Below, one piece after another: positions 45,384 to 57,389 of a DNA stretch of 64,000 nt. Under the pieces are notes generated by a model. The model saw only the letters and a list, made by a program, of their open reading frames with translations. It was not told where the DNA came from and did no database searches. Source of the stretch: Selaginella moellendorffii (taxonomy: Eukaryota; Streptophyta; Lycopodiopsida; Selaginellales; Selaginellaceae); NCBI RefSeq assembly GCF_000143415.4, contig NW_003314299.1, positions 989,837 to 1,053,836 of the forward strand, read 5' to 3'. Position numbers and translations under genes: made by a program. The stretch's first letter is position 1; every line of letters starts with the position of its first letter.

Positions 45384-48300
45384 GAAAGATCACTGGTTCA
45401 TATCTATGGGGTTTGAGAATTGGTGTTGGTAATTTATTTATTTGTAACCTTATGCAACGAACCAATCAAATATTACTGCAACTGTCGGATCTTTGGACCG
45501 GGGCCGGGAGTGAAGTCTTTTGCTTTTGGCCAATAGGACCATTTAGCAAGAGAAGAAAAAATTGCAACATGTATCTTGGGGTAAATATAGTGTTTTTACG
45601 GTGATGAGCTGGGGGAGCAACAGCTCTCACATGGCAGCTCAAGGGCAATTGCCTGTGAATTATATTAGCCAAAGACATAATTGGCACGATTTTTTATGTT
45701 TGCGAATCTCAATAACGTTTGCAGTCTTTCTCATGCTCAAGTTTTTGCCTTTGAGACTTCTTTAGATCAGTGCCAATTGATATTTATGGTTGCCACATGA
45801 AACCCTTATGAAATGAATTCTTGGGTACTATCAATTACTTGTGCTATTGAGCATGAACTGGACCAAGAACTTGCCTCCCACAGAATTTGCAAAATGTGTG
45901 TATTGGTAAGGTAATTAATTTTTTTTTATCTTTGTGTTAAATTGTGGAATGAGGGTGGCTTTTCTCTGAGCTGTGGCAAATAGGTCGCCCATGACAATGT
46001 GTATGTGTTGGATATGTCCAATACGTTGCACTACACCACGCACTCTCAGCTTTCCATTTTGCAAAATTTTTCACATTTTGTTTCTTTGGCATAAGTTTAA
46101 TTTTTTACAAAAGTAATATTAAAAACTACAAAGTATTTGGTTCATCTTTTTGGTTTGCTTAAGTAAACCTGTGGTAGTGGATATACCTAGAATATATTTG
46201 GATATTTTAGGATATTCTACCATCTAATGGTTATTTTTCATTTAGATTAATCTTGTATTTATAATTTATAACCATTTATAAACTTTATTAAACCCTTTCT
46301 AGTATATTCTTTTTTATTCTACCATCTAATGGTTGATATGCAATAAGATTAATCGTGTGTTTATAAATTACAAACATGTTTATAATTATAATTTTATTTG
46401 ATCAATTGGATTAATAAGTAGGAATAACACTACTACATGCAACATATAGCAAATTATTTTGATTTTCCTTAGAAAAAAAGGTTTTTTGGATTGTTATACC
46501 TTTATCCCTTTTTATATGAATAATCTTACTTTAATACCAAAAAGGTATTTACTCATTTAAGTTATGTGATGCATAGAATATTTTTAATTTTTATACATTT
46601 TTATTTATCCACCCTTTGGTGGGTCCACAATATGATTTCTCAACCTCCCTATTTTGAGTTCATGCTAGGTTTAGAAGAGTGTTGGTACCTATGGTTTTGA
46701 GAAAAATGGTTTGGAAATACCAGCACATCTTAGCTTGCAAGAATAGACAAAAACGCTATATGTGTGGTTTGTTTCTCTATGACCTAATCAACATTTCATC
46801 TTGCAACAGCAATTGTTTGAGATCCAGGAGTCTAGGAGGCTCCCCCAACTCTCAAATCACATGTTTGGACCAACTTTGGTTTCCATGGTTTTTGGAAAAA
46901 TTAGGATGATCATTTGCTTGTCAATAAGTGCATGATTGTTTTTAGGTTGTTGTGGTTGCTCTAGAACACACACACACAAGCCCATCATCTACAAGGAGGA
47001 TCACAACATCTTTATTTGTTATTGGACAAAGCAAGGTAAGACACAAATGTGGCAAATGTTTGCTCTCATATATAGGTCTATGTTTGTATGAACAATGAGA
47101 GTGAGCAAGAATGTAATAGTCAAAGATCTTGCAGTTTCAAGACATCAATGTAGATGAAGTGTGCTAGGTAGATGAATTGGTTTGTGAGGTAAGATCTCCT
47201 TGTCTTGATGCAATGAAAGAGTTCGCACAGATTGGGTCATGTTGGCAGCTCCTTCAGTTGCAAAGGTTTCTACCTCTTGAGCAGGAGAAAAAAAAAATTT
47301 AGTTCCAAGAGATTCTCTTTTATTGCAGCTGGGTTGCAACAGCTATCCTAATGCTTTTCTTCTCAGGTTCATCCATCCAGGGCATGATCAATTAGTGGTG
47401 GTGCTGCCTCTCATGTTTGTCCTGTTAAACATGTGAATTTTTGGAATGGGGTTTTCTTGAGTGGTCATCACTGCCTAGGGTTTTTATGGGACAAAGTTAA
47501 CATGAAGGTAGGGTGTGATTTCTTGGTAAGGATTCTGGGAATTCTCATTTCTCACTAGTTTTTTTCTCTCACATATGTAATTTGTCCTTTCTAGATGCAA
47601 CAGCATGTAGTTTCTCAGAAAATAAAATGCTGGCATTGCAATATCCATCAAACTTGGTGCTGGATAAATACATGTATTATCTCTTTTATTTTATCTCTCT
47701 CCAAGTTTATATTAATTTGTTATGTAGGCAGTCTATATAGCAAATGCTCAAGTTGGAAGTCTAGAGAGACTATTACCCCAAAATCTATAAAGTGAAGCTC
47801 CAAAAGTATATATAGAGTAGGATGATAAATGTGAAGATGGATCTAGGGCAGCTAATAATGAAGAGCTTTGAGTGAAATCCTTGCAAATTTTTTTTTAGTC
47901 TAGGCCTTGGGAAGCTGGGAAAGAAAATTGTGAACAACCTTTCACATTTTGACTCTAAAGTTTTATGTGAGTCTCAAGCCAGTAAAGTGGTGTAAATAGT
48001 AAATATTAAACTTTGTGTTGCTATTCCCTAGGAAGGTGAATATTGTCCTAGATAAAATTGGTCATAAACCAAGTTCTTTCTTCTCCTGGAATTATCAGAA
48101 ATTAAATTAAATTTAAAATTAAATAACTTCTGAATGAACTCAAGTTAATTAGTAAAATCTACAGCCAAATTATTATGTTTTTGATTAATAATTTTACTAA
48201 GAGTTGGTATAATTGATTGTAAACAATTTCGTCCTAGATTTTTTTGGGCAATACTAAAATAATAATCTATAACCATAAGGAGGAGTTGCTAATTGTTAGA

Positions 48301-48714
48301 TCCAGCCAATGGCATGGGTAACTATCAAAGGGTTATTTGTTAACTATGTCTTACTGAATAATACTATAGAGGGAGGTTGCTGATTGTCTAGGCGAGATAA
48401 GAAGTTGTTATAGCACATGTCATAGGCATGTGTTAACTGGGATTGACACTCAACTTTTTAAACTGTCAATCCAGCCAATGAAGGTCATTTTTTTAACCAT
48501 GTTTTAGCTAATTTCTATCCTAAAAGAAAAATTGCACTTACTTGGGCAAGATGGGGATTCTAGGGCATTTTCTATGGGTGTGCAATGGCATCATAAGTGA
48601 AGGAGTATATTAATATTTATGCTCAGGAAAATTAGTGATGTCAAGTTAATCAAGTCAATGGTATCTCCTAGTTCCCCATAATGCTCAAACTCATTGACTT
48701 TAAAAGATTGGTTT
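45384..48714 (+). repeat. Non-coding flank of copy B
   Basis: 45400-47720 is the collinear, less interrupted version of the copy A flank (31.2-32.67 plus 38.34-38.88 kb). 47720-48714 is AT-rich with no recognised gene. The B/C inversion axis lies in this region or just after it. Confidence 0.6.
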
Positions 48715-49738
48715 CAAGCTAAATTTTAAGTATTTTCAAAGATTGGAAAATGAGTCTTAGCAATGTGTGTTTTGTTAGAGTTCACTGGCTCAAAATCATC
48801 ATCTAATCAAAAGCAATTACCCATGCTCTAGGATGGGCACTTATGATGTGTTACATTGCAGTAGATAAGAGACTAGAGGAAGCTCAAAGAAAAGAAAGGA
48901 TTGATGGCATAGCAATTTTGATGGTGATGTTTTGGTATATTGATTAGTTTAAATATTATTATTGTGATTAAAATTATCACTTTAACTTTAGCACTATCAA
49001 AAATTTCTTGATTTTCTATAAATGGATATTGGTATTCTCTTGACCATTTAAGAAAATTGAAAACCAATTACTTTATTTTTACCTTTTCTAAGATGTATAA
49101 TCTTAAAAAAAGAAGTCTTTGTGTTAGTGGTGGAAGGCTTTGCCAACCACCCAATATTTACTAGGAAATTGCTAATATTTATATAGGTAAAATTTAAGAA
49201 TAAGAATCTATGCCTTTTGCAACTATCAGATTGCAAGTCCAAGCCAGCCTTAGTTTCTATAGTACCTAGGAAAATTAGGATGATGTTTGTCTACCAATGG
49301 AATTCTAGCACATCTTTGTTTGTTATTGGATAGAGCAAGGGAAGGCACAAATATGATGAGACCATAAGGGACAATTGGCACTAAACTAAAGAAGTCTCCA
49401 ACACAAAAACTTTGAGCATGAGAAAGACCACAAAAAGATATTGAGATTCCCAAACATAAAAAATCGTGCCAATTGTGTCTTTGGCCAATATAATTCACAG
49501 CCAATTGCCCTTGAGCTGCCCTATGAGAGCATGACAGCTGTTGCTCACCCAGCTCATCGCCCAAGATACATGTTGCACTTTGTTCTTCTCTGGCAAAATG
49601 GTCTGCAAAGATTTGATTGGTTCATTGCATAGAAAATCTCTAAAAGAAAACAAATAATATATAAAGAGTAAAATAAGGTTACAAATAAATAAATTACCAA
49701 CACCAATTCTCAAACCCCATATGAACCAGTGATCATTC
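48715..49738. repeat. Segmental repeat and inverted flank of copy C
   Basis: 48715-49165 duplicates 24830-25320. From about 49170 the sequence runs in inverted orientation relative to the A and B flanks (for example the CAAGATACATGTTG segment at 49561), reaching the 3' end of BAHD copy C. No gene. Confidence 0.65.
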
Positions 49739-51154
49739 CTACGATCCCAGAGTAGTATACTTGCAGAAGAATTCATGGTTTACAAGCTTCTTCATATGGA
49801 TTGCAGGTAGCGAGATGAGCAGCCGCCGGTGCCTTCCTCCTCTTGGGCTGGGGAGAATCACCGTCACACCGTTCCCATACCACGGCGGCTGCATTACCAG
49901 AGAGTAGTGTACAGTCTTTCCCCATCCAAAATCAACGCTGTACACAGGGAAACTGTGCAAGCTCGTGCTGTAGATCCCAGTCCCCGACACAAAATCACCA
50001 TTTAGATTGATCTTCCTTCCTCTGCCCAGCTCCATCTCCATCCAATCGATGGCGGATTGCATGTGTTCTTGAGTGGTGCTTAGGATATCCTCGTGGAAGA
50101 GCCTCGCAGCGTAGGAGAGATGGCGGGATTTGATGTCCCCGGCCTTGGCAGTGAGGCATGGCGAGTGGATGCTGTTGCCAATGTACGAGGCTGGGACTGG
50201 GGGGTTCCAGCGGTTCTTGCCCTTGAGAGAGATCGCATAGACGTAGCTTGTGATGATCGAGTCTTGGAGATCTCTGGCCTCGGTGATGGCTTTCCAGATC
50301 ATGGCGCTCGTTGCCTCGAACGAGGTTGGAGGGCGGCCATAGCTGTACGGACCACTGTGAACGTCACGGATAAGATCGTCGACTTGGTCAGGATCCATCT
50401 CAAACATCTTCACTGCGTACTCGGATGTTACGTCGGTTGCTTTGGCCGAATGAGTGTTATAGATCGGAGAGGAGTAGTAGTCGCGGACTGGCAGAATGAT
50501 CGCTGGGGGCTGCCTGGCCTGGAAAATGTTAGAGGCAAAAACCGGAGGCCTCAAAAGCGGCAGGCCTCGGTGGATTTCGGACCAAGCATTCACAAACGCA
50601 AAGTTTGAGGATCCATCCAGCACCAGTTCGGCCACTAAGATCCCCAATGCAATCCCACCACACTTGAACTTCGTCACCTAGATTCAGGAATTCCATGAAT
50701 ATTTAGGAATTAACTGCGATATCAAGAAACCTGCCTGAACTTTGAAGATCGGAGCAGTGTCTGGATCCGTGATGGCCACTTCCGAAGGATTGAGAAGCTG
50801 CTCGATGGAGCAAAACGCCATATTTTTCCAATCGCTGAAGCTGGCGTCGGGGGCACTCGCCTCCACAAACGAGACGCCAGCGTCGTTGCAATCCACCTCC
50901 AGCTTGTGACCATCTTCCGCCCTGCGCACCCGCCCTGCCAAGACATAAAATGGGACAAGCACTCTGGACAGCGAAGCTCTCAAGCTCTCGACAAGATCAT
51001 CCCTGCTAGATGGCGGGAAATAATAGACTTGCTTGGTGTAATTCTCAAAGGAGATGTGGAAGTCGAGATTGGAGAGCTTGTGAATCCGGGGCTGTGGAGT
51101 CGGAGTTTCGGGCTTGACAGTCCAAGACCCCAACACCGTCACAACACTAGCCAT
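49739..51154 (-). CDS. BAHD-family acyltransferase-like protein (copy C), ExxxD variant
   Basis: Exons 51154-50735 and 50677-49739, with the same GC-AG intron (57 bp), encode 452 residues very close to copies B and D. ATG in ACCATGGC context; a (TA)n run at 51184-51196 is the probable TATA region. Motifs: VTKFKCGGIALG, AELVLDGSS (Glu for the HXXXD His) and DFGWG. Distinctive changes include NFAFVNAW for FFAFVNAW and LLNPSEV for HLNPSEV. It lies on the same strand as, and downstream of, the intact GGH gene. No inactivating lesion is seen. Confidence 0.88.
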
Positions 51155-51183
51155 GGTTGATCATAGGAACATACACAAACGTA

Positions 51184-51196
51184 ATATATATATATA
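51184..51196 (-). promoter_or_regulatory. Putative TATA box of BAHD copy C
   Basis: ATATATATATATA lies about 30-42 bp upstream of the ATG (51154). The sequence beyond (51200-51330) matches DNA just before the truncated copy A, then diverges from copies B and D. Confidence 0.45.
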
Positions 51197-51660
51197 GCAA
51201 AGTTTGTACAGTTATAAAATCTTAAAGGTAAAGGTATTTATATTTATTGTTTTATCTTGAATTTAGTTTTGCATTTTTATTAGTTATAATAATCATTTAA
51301 ATAATGGGTTTAAAGTAAAAAATGATACGGGTTTGAAGTCATAGAGCTAAAGAGCCAATCCAGCTTTTCCTACAGGCATTCTTCCAGAACAAAGAAGAGC
51401 ATTCTCTTTCGTAGTCCAAGGCCCACGCGAAAGAAACCAATGGCCTAATGAAGAGGTTAAGGGCAAGCCCGTACTGAACTAGTACAATCTGGAGGACTCT
51501 TTTGTCCGATGTAAGTAGTATACAGGTTTCTTCAGAACTGTACAGACCACGTTAGCCACGTGCGTTTATCAATAAGATTGTTACCAAGAATTAAACTCGA
51601 TCGGACAGTTGCCAATGGTGCGATGACCAGCGAATATAAAGTTTAAACAATAGAAATTAG

Positions 51661-51987
51661 ATGCGAACTCACAAAGCTATGGGTTCCACATCGAGAGCTG
51701 TAGCGAGCTGTAGCTCTGGAAAAGCATCACATGAAAGAACCATCACCTCTAATAACTCCTCTCAGAATCGTACTCGCCTGCCACCAGGGCAGATTACTTA
51801 CAACTTGCAATATCGTACTCGTCCTCCCTGCCTGCAAGTGGGCAGCCAGTTGAGATTATTCTGCCCTTGTGAAAAGTGTGCACATCCTGTGCCGTGGGGA
51901 GGATCAAATACAATTCCGTTTCCGGGATTTGAACCAGGGTCGCCTGGATGAAAGCCAGGCATCCTGACCCGAATAGACGACGACGGA
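51661..51987 (-). mobile_element. tRNA-Glu-derived SINE-like element (copy C)
   Basis: Minus-strand head 51987-51914 shows TCCGTCGTCGTC, CTGGCTTTCATCCAGG and CCTGGTTCAAATCCCGG, ending ACGGAA, so tRNA-Glu(UUC)-like. The body down to 51661 matches 29340-29600 of copy A apart from small indels. It sits between GGH and BAHD in both modules. 51200-51660 has no gene. Confidence 0.65.
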
Positions 51988-52070
51988 TTAGAGACCTCAG
52001 CTAAAATAACAGTAGTTTTATTATCAGATTGCTTCACCAGAAGACGTAAGATTGATCGAAGTGTCCCTTC

Positions 52071-53531
52071 CTACAAGCACAGTACAAAGAGGCTCTGAGC
52101 GATTTTAGATTTTGATGGGAGTAAGTACCCGTCTCGGCCGGAATAGATTGGCGAATAGTTGTAGATCAATAGCTGCTCTTCTTCTTCCCAAGAAGCTGTG
52201 TGGCTTGACTTCAGAGCCTCGCTACTCAGACAAACAGTCGACAGTTTATCCTGTCTAATGAGAAGGTGAAGAGAATTACCTGACGAAGAAGCTCGCGGCG
52301 CTCTGTGTAATTCGAACGGCATCCGGAGAGTGAGGTATTCCTTCATATCCCCATTCGAAAGCATTCTTCTGCAAAATCGAGAGAATATCTAAACAAAGAG
52401 GTGAAAAACGAGAAAAGCTCTACCTCGGGATGCCATTGCACACTAGTTACTGGATACTTGCGCCCTTCAATCGTCGAAATATATATCTGAAAATCCAAAG
52501 GAACTGATGGCTCAAGAGATTTGGCACCGAGAATTACCTTTCCATTCAGGTCAGGAGTTGTAGTTAGCACGTCGAAGAAATCTCTAAGGCGCTGTGTGTC
52601 TCTCCAAGCCTGTGGAGATAGACCTTTCTGCAATCCAAGCCAAAGAAATGAGAAGAAGAAAACACAAAGTAAGTGCTGAGAACCTTACAATGTGATTCTG
52701 CATTGCAAGCTTCTCGTGCTCCACCTTGTCCAGAATGTCCTTAGGAAACCTGGACAAAGAACACTTCACAAGCACATACAAAGAACTGACTCGTTACCAC
52801 GTAAACATGCTGCGCCCTTTGGCCCAGTCGCCCACGAAGTTTAGCTCTCCAGCAGCTTTGTGTGCGTTGTAATCGTCCAGGATGGAATGGTTGCCACTGA
52901 CGATCACGGCTAGAAGTTCCAGACCCAAGCACGTCCCAAACACGGGAAAATAATCTCCCTTATCATTTGCTTCCAGTGCCCTCTACAAGATCAAACTAAA
53001 CAATCAAAGACTCTAGTTGCAAAGTCACTATCATGAATACTCCTGGAAAAAACAATGGACGAAGAACGAACAAGACGCATTCCAAAGCTAAAGCAAGAGG
53101 GAAGAACACAAACCTTGAAGAGAAACTCGCCGGCGCGGTAGTAAGGACCATCTTGCAAGCTTGCGCTCCCACCAGCGAACAAAATGCCATTGATCAGCGA
53201 GAATTTCTGTGCAAACAAATAAGGGCAAAGAAATTTAGCTGGAAGTTACCTTCGCTAGCGTCTCCCAAGGCTCGTTGTAAAGCAAAGGAACGGCGCGAGC
53301 ACCCCCGGCCTCGACGAATTTCACATACGAGGCAGCGATGTAAGATATGTTGGAGCGCCTGGGATCGCCGGGCTCCAGCCTGTTGATGTAGCTCCTGCCA
53401 TCGCCATCGCCAGGCTGAGTGAGAATCCCTATCAGCGGCCGCTTCTCTCGGGATTCTTCGGGTAGCTGGATGATCCTAGCGGCGGCGATCGCAGCGAGCG
53501 CGAGGAAGATCGCTACAATGGCTCCTGCCAT
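52071..53531 (-). CDS. GGH: Gamma-glutamyl hydrolase (folate/antifolate polyglutamate hydrolase)
   Basis: Eight exons with GT..AG borders: 53531-53250, 53206-53114, 52982-52798, 52749-52689, 52627-52538, 52486-52424, 52368-52280, 52221-52071, giving 337 residues, normal for plant GGH. It starts with a signal peptide (MAGAIVAIFLALAAIAAARI), then RPLIGILTQPG, FAGGSASLQDGPYY, the nucleophile in FPVFGTCLGLELL (class-I glutamine-amidotransferase-like elbow), and the catalytic His in SVQWHPEKNAFEW. The C-terminal LLIYNYSPIYSG follows. The family removes gamma-linked glutamates from folylpolyglutamates in vacuoles. It begins only ~50 bp after the end of an NPF pseudogene on the same strand. It is the only intact GGH of four modules. 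Confidence 0.92.
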
Positions 53532-53582
53532 GGCGACCCTAGCGTAAGAGCCCTAATTCGCGGGAAATTCTCGTCCGCGTCA

Positions 53583-54015
53583 ATTGCTAGAGCAGCGGAC
53601 ACACACAAGAAACAAGCAAAGATCGAGCGCCGCCAAGAGCCAGAAGAAGTAGTTCATATGGTGATCGATCCAGCTCCCGCGTCCGCCACCCTTGCTCGTG
53701 ATCTTCTCCACCGCAAGAACAAGAACACTACTCTCTAAATCCTTTTCCACCCCCGCCACAACCATGGCCCTTTGCAAGCAGGTCAATTCGCTCTGTTGAC
53801 CGGTCAACATGCGAAGAACTGGGACGAGAAAGCCTCTCGTCAAGCGGCACTGTGAGAATGACGGGGCGAGCGATGCCGGGAGCACTTTGAAGCCGGAGAT
53901 GCGGTTGCGCATTTCTTGCCCCTACTGCACGAACAGCGTGGATGAAAACGGTGGAGAAGCATTCTGCTGCGAGCGGCGCTGCTAAGATCGCACTGGCGGC
54001 GGCATTGTTCTGCAA
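53583..54015 (-). pseudogene. NPF transporter pseudogene (copy C)
   Basis: Minus strand: MRNRISGFKVLPASLA, LVPVLRMLTGQQSELTCLQR, then a jump over two membrane segments to SSVLVLAVEKITSKGGGRGS and WIDHHMNYFFWLLAALDLCL. Frameshifts and an internal deletion relative to the intact gene at 57390-59100. All upstream exons are absent. Confidence 0.88.
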
Positions 54016-54019
54016 GCAG

Positions 54020-55171
54020 CAGTGCTAGATCGCAGCAGCAGTGGCCGCGATCGCAGCTCGAGGAGATCTAGCCGGTAAGAGACTGATATTGCTGGCGTGA
54101 CTCGATGCAGTGGAATGAAGCCTAGGGTGTCTGCTGTCCCATGGAAGACACCCCAGCATCCATTGCCCCTGAGATCCTCTTCTCACAACACTCAAACTTG
54201 CACACGAGTCTAGCTGCCTGAAGTAGAACTTCGGATAATCCAAAGTTTCTGGGAAAGGTGTTTATAGTAGTCACTTCAGTCTAGATTTAAAAAACTTCCG
54301 GACCTTCTAGCAGAGCAGAGCCACTGCCTCACAGATAAATCCGAGGTACAACTTGTAACCATGGTATGTGCTACTTCTCTGCCCCCCTTTTCATTTGTGA
54401 TGTTGTTAATCCCCCTACAACAACCTTTACGTAGACCAAATAGCAATGTACGTGACCTATCAAGTAAGACCGGCTTCTCAAGCCAGCTCTTGAATGTATG
54501 TTTTTCTGCTTGTTTAAACAAAATGCAACCTGCATGTGCACTTGCAAAAATGAAACAATCAAAGCATAGCTTTTTATAAATGTTCTTGCTTGTGTATGAG
54601 TAGAGGTCAGACAATCCAAGAGCCATAATTCTTTGGCTCGCCAACATGGCGCAAGAGAAACCCTGGTGATTCTCCAGCGATATCCTTGTGATTAGAGCTG
54701 CCAATGCAGCTGTATGTCACTGCATGTAAGAATGCCCACTTGAGGCTGGCCAAAACGCTGGGAAAGAAGAAATGTAAATCAAAGAGCTCCTTGCGTGTAA
54801 TCTTGTCTCACAAGCCACGATTCAATGGATATGAAGTGCAGCCACGTGTTGCAAGTTGGTTTCCCCCATAGCACCAATGAGCTTCTTCCATTCCAGCCAG
54901 TGTGCCCACTTTTAATTGGCCATCCATACATCAACCATAGGAGCACCAAATTCTTCCATATAATCTTTTATAGAGATTTGCTATACATTTGGTCCAGATG
55001 CAATGAACCAAGCTGGTAGGCATTAAGTAAAACACAATGTCCTCGAGGTATGTATCGGAAATATAAACTTTTACATTTTTAAGGATTAAATCCTTGTATT
55101 TAAAATAAAATTATTCTATTAAAAATCCTTCGTTCAAGAAAAAAATTACCAACACCAATATGAACCAGTAA
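54020..55171. other. Spacer between modules C and D, no gene recognised
   Basis: Short ORFs in both strands have no recognisable features. 55040-55140 is AT-rich and borders the 3' end of BAHD copy D. Confidence 0.5.
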
Positions 55172-56585
55172 TCATTCCAGAGTAGTATACTTGCGGAAGA
55201 ATTCATGGTTCACGAGCTTCTTCATATGGATTGCAGGCAGCGAGATGAGCAGCCGCCGGTGCCTTCCTCCTCTTGGGCTGGGGAGAATCACCGTCACACC
55301 GTTCCCATACCACGGCGGCTGCATTACCAGAGAGTAGTGTACAGTCTTTCCCCATCCAAAATCAACGCTGTACACAGGGAAACTGTGCAAGCTCGTGCTG
55401 TAGATCCCAGTCCCCGACACAAAATCACCATTTAGATTGATCTTCCTTCCTCTGCCCAGCTCCATCTCCATCCAATCGATGGCAGATTGCATGTGTTCTT
55501 GAGTGGTGCTTAGGATATCCTCGTGGAAGAGCCTCGCAGCGTAGGAGAGATGGCGGGATTTGATGTCCCCGGCCTTGGCAGTGAGGCATGGCGAGTGGAT
55601 GCTGTTGCCAATGTACGAGGCTGGGACTGGGGGGTTCCAGCGGTTCTTGCCCTTGAGAGAGATCGCATAGACGTAGCTTGTGATGATCGAGTCTTGGAGA
55701 TCTCTGGCCTCGGTGATGGCTTTCCAGATCATGGCGCTCGTTGCCTCGAACGAGGTTGGAGGGCGGCCATAGCTGTACGGACCACTGTGAACGTCTCGGA
55801 TAAGATCGTCGACTTGGTCAGGATCCATCTCAAAAATCTTCACTACGTACTCGCACGTTACGTCGGTTGCTTTGGCCGAGTGAGTGTTATAGATCGGAGA
55901 GGAGTAGTAGTCGCGGACTGGCAGAATGATCGCTGGGGGCTGCCTGGCCTGGAAAATGTTAGAGGCAAAAACCGGAGGCCTCGAAAGCGGCAGGCCTCGG
56001 TGGATTTCGGACCAAGCATTCACAAACGCAAAGAATGAGGATCCATCCAGCACCACTTCGGCCGTTAAGATCCCTAATGCGATCCCACCACACTTGAACT
56101 TCGTCACCTAGATTCAGGAATTCCATGAAATATTGAAGAATTAACTGCGATATCAAGAAACCTGCCTGAACTTTGAAGATCGGAGCAGTGTCTGGATCCG
56201 TAATGGCCACTTCCGAAGGATTGAGATGCTGCTCGATGGAGCAAAACGCCATGTTTTTCCAATCGCTGAAGCTGGCATCGGGGGCACTCGCCTCCACAAA
56301 CGAGACGCCAGCGTCGTTGCAATCCACCTCCAGCTTGTGACCATCTTCCCCCCTGCGCACTCGTCCTGCCAAGACATAAAACGGGACAAGCACTCTGGAC
56401 AGCGAAGCTCTCAAGCTCTCGACAAGATCATCCCTGCTAGATGGCGGGAAATAGTAGACTTGCTTGGTGTAATTCTCAAAGGAGATGTGGAAGTCGAGAT
56501 TGGAGAGCTTGTGAATCCGGGGTTGTGGAGTCGGAGTTTCGGGCTTGACAGTCCAAGACCCCAACACGGTCACAACACTGGCCAT
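55172..56585 (-). CDS. BAHD-family acyltransferase-like protein (copy D), ExxxD variant
   Basis: Exons 56585-56166 and 56107-55172, split by a 58-bp GC-AG intron, give 451 residues. Motifs: VTKFKCGGIALG, AEVVLDGSS in place of the HXXXD His region, DFGWGKTVHYS. The C-terminus ends TTLE, where copies B and C end TTLGS, because of a small 3' deletion. Exon 2 has ITSEYAV-type positions changed to VTCEYVVKIF. Promoter-proximal sequence (GTACGTATGTTCTCTCGTCA) resembles copy B more than copy C. Same strand and downstream of the intact NPF gene. Enzymatic status uncertain because of the missing His. Confidence 0.88.
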
Positions 56586-56616
56586 TGTTGACGAGAGAAC
56601 ATACGTACAACCTAAA

Positions 56617-56631
56617 ATATATATAACACCA
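56617..56631 (-). promoter_or_regulatory. Putative TATA box of BAHD copy D
   Basis: GTTATATATATTTTAGG on the minus strand lies ~33-46 bp upstream of the ATG at 56585. Confidence 0.5.
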
Positions 56632-56804
56632 AATCTTTCGTGGGTTCCAGGAAATGCAAAGCCTTGAAAAAATGCGTGCGAACAATGCGTGGCGACGCAC
56701 GTGGTCCATAGCCACCAACACAGATCACGACAAGGACAAAGTCAGCTTTTTTGAAAAGTTGTGTACACTGTGTACACGTTTTGCGCGTTCACTGTGCCTC
56801 CTAG

Positions 56805-56965
56805 CAGCTGCGGTCTGCCCCTCCCTGCCGTGTCTAAGTCGACATCTCCCCTCTGGTTCAATAGTATCGTATTTGATCATGAAATGTTTTCAGTGGAGAA
56901 ACAGGACGTCGACGGATGCATGATCTATTGTGGCGCAGTCGGGTAGTCTGGGTTAGACGACAACG
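56805..56965 (+). mobile_element. SINE-like element (copy D)
   Basis: CTGCCGTGTCTAAGTCGACA to TATCGTATTTGATCATGAAA matches the element in copy B (43440-43615), opposite in orientation as expected from module inversion. Confidence 0.5.
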
Positions 56966-56984
56966 GATTCTTCCCAAGTGGCTT

Positions 56985-57065
56985 GTAATTCGAATGGCAT
57001 CCGGAGAGTGGGGTATTCCTTCGTTTCGAATGCATTCTTCTGCAAAATCGAGAGAATATAAAAAC
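56985..57065 (-). pseudogene. GGH exon 7 remnant (copy D)
   Basis: Minus strand TTTTGCAGAAGAATGCATTCG through CACTCTCCGGATGCCATTCG matches GGH exon 7 with indels. The start of GGH exon 1 leader survives at about 57357-57375 (AATTAGGGCTCTTATGC). The middle was replaced by a copia fragment. Confidence 0.75.
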
Positions 57066-57107
57066 AAAGAGATGAAAAGCGAGAAAAGCTTTTGTCATTG
57101 CACACCA

Positions 57108-57290
57108 GTTATTGGATAAAGCACATCAAACTGAGGTTCCAACTCATCGACAAAGGCAAAATTCTTCTGGAATTTGTCCTACCAACACGATGCTGGTGGA
57201 CGTCCTGACCAAGGCTCTACCTCGTGTAAAGCATCAAGTCTTCCTAAAGACACTCAAGCTAGGTGATGGAAACCTTGAGGAGGAGTGTGG
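57108..57290 (+). pseudogene. Ty1/copia polyprotein C-terminal fragment
   Basis: Frames give KGKILLEFVPTNTMLVDVLTKALPRVKH and FLKTLKLGD, the conserved end of copia RNase H (the 'ADxLTKxL' motif, here VDVLTKAL). One frameshift. It follows on naturally from the TKHI end of the fragment at 40678-41185. Confidence 0.75.
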
Positions 57291-57389
57291 GAAGCACAAG
57301 GTCCACGTCACTAACCACATCACATATCCTGAGACGGCCGATGATCCCGGCAATTTCCCGTGAATTAGGGCTCTTATGCTATGGTTTTT

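Noticed and set aside
50093-50608. 171-codon ORFs antisense to BAHD exon 2 (also 44514-45029 and 55523-56038)
   Set aside because: Conserved only because the BAHD coding strand is; no independent features.
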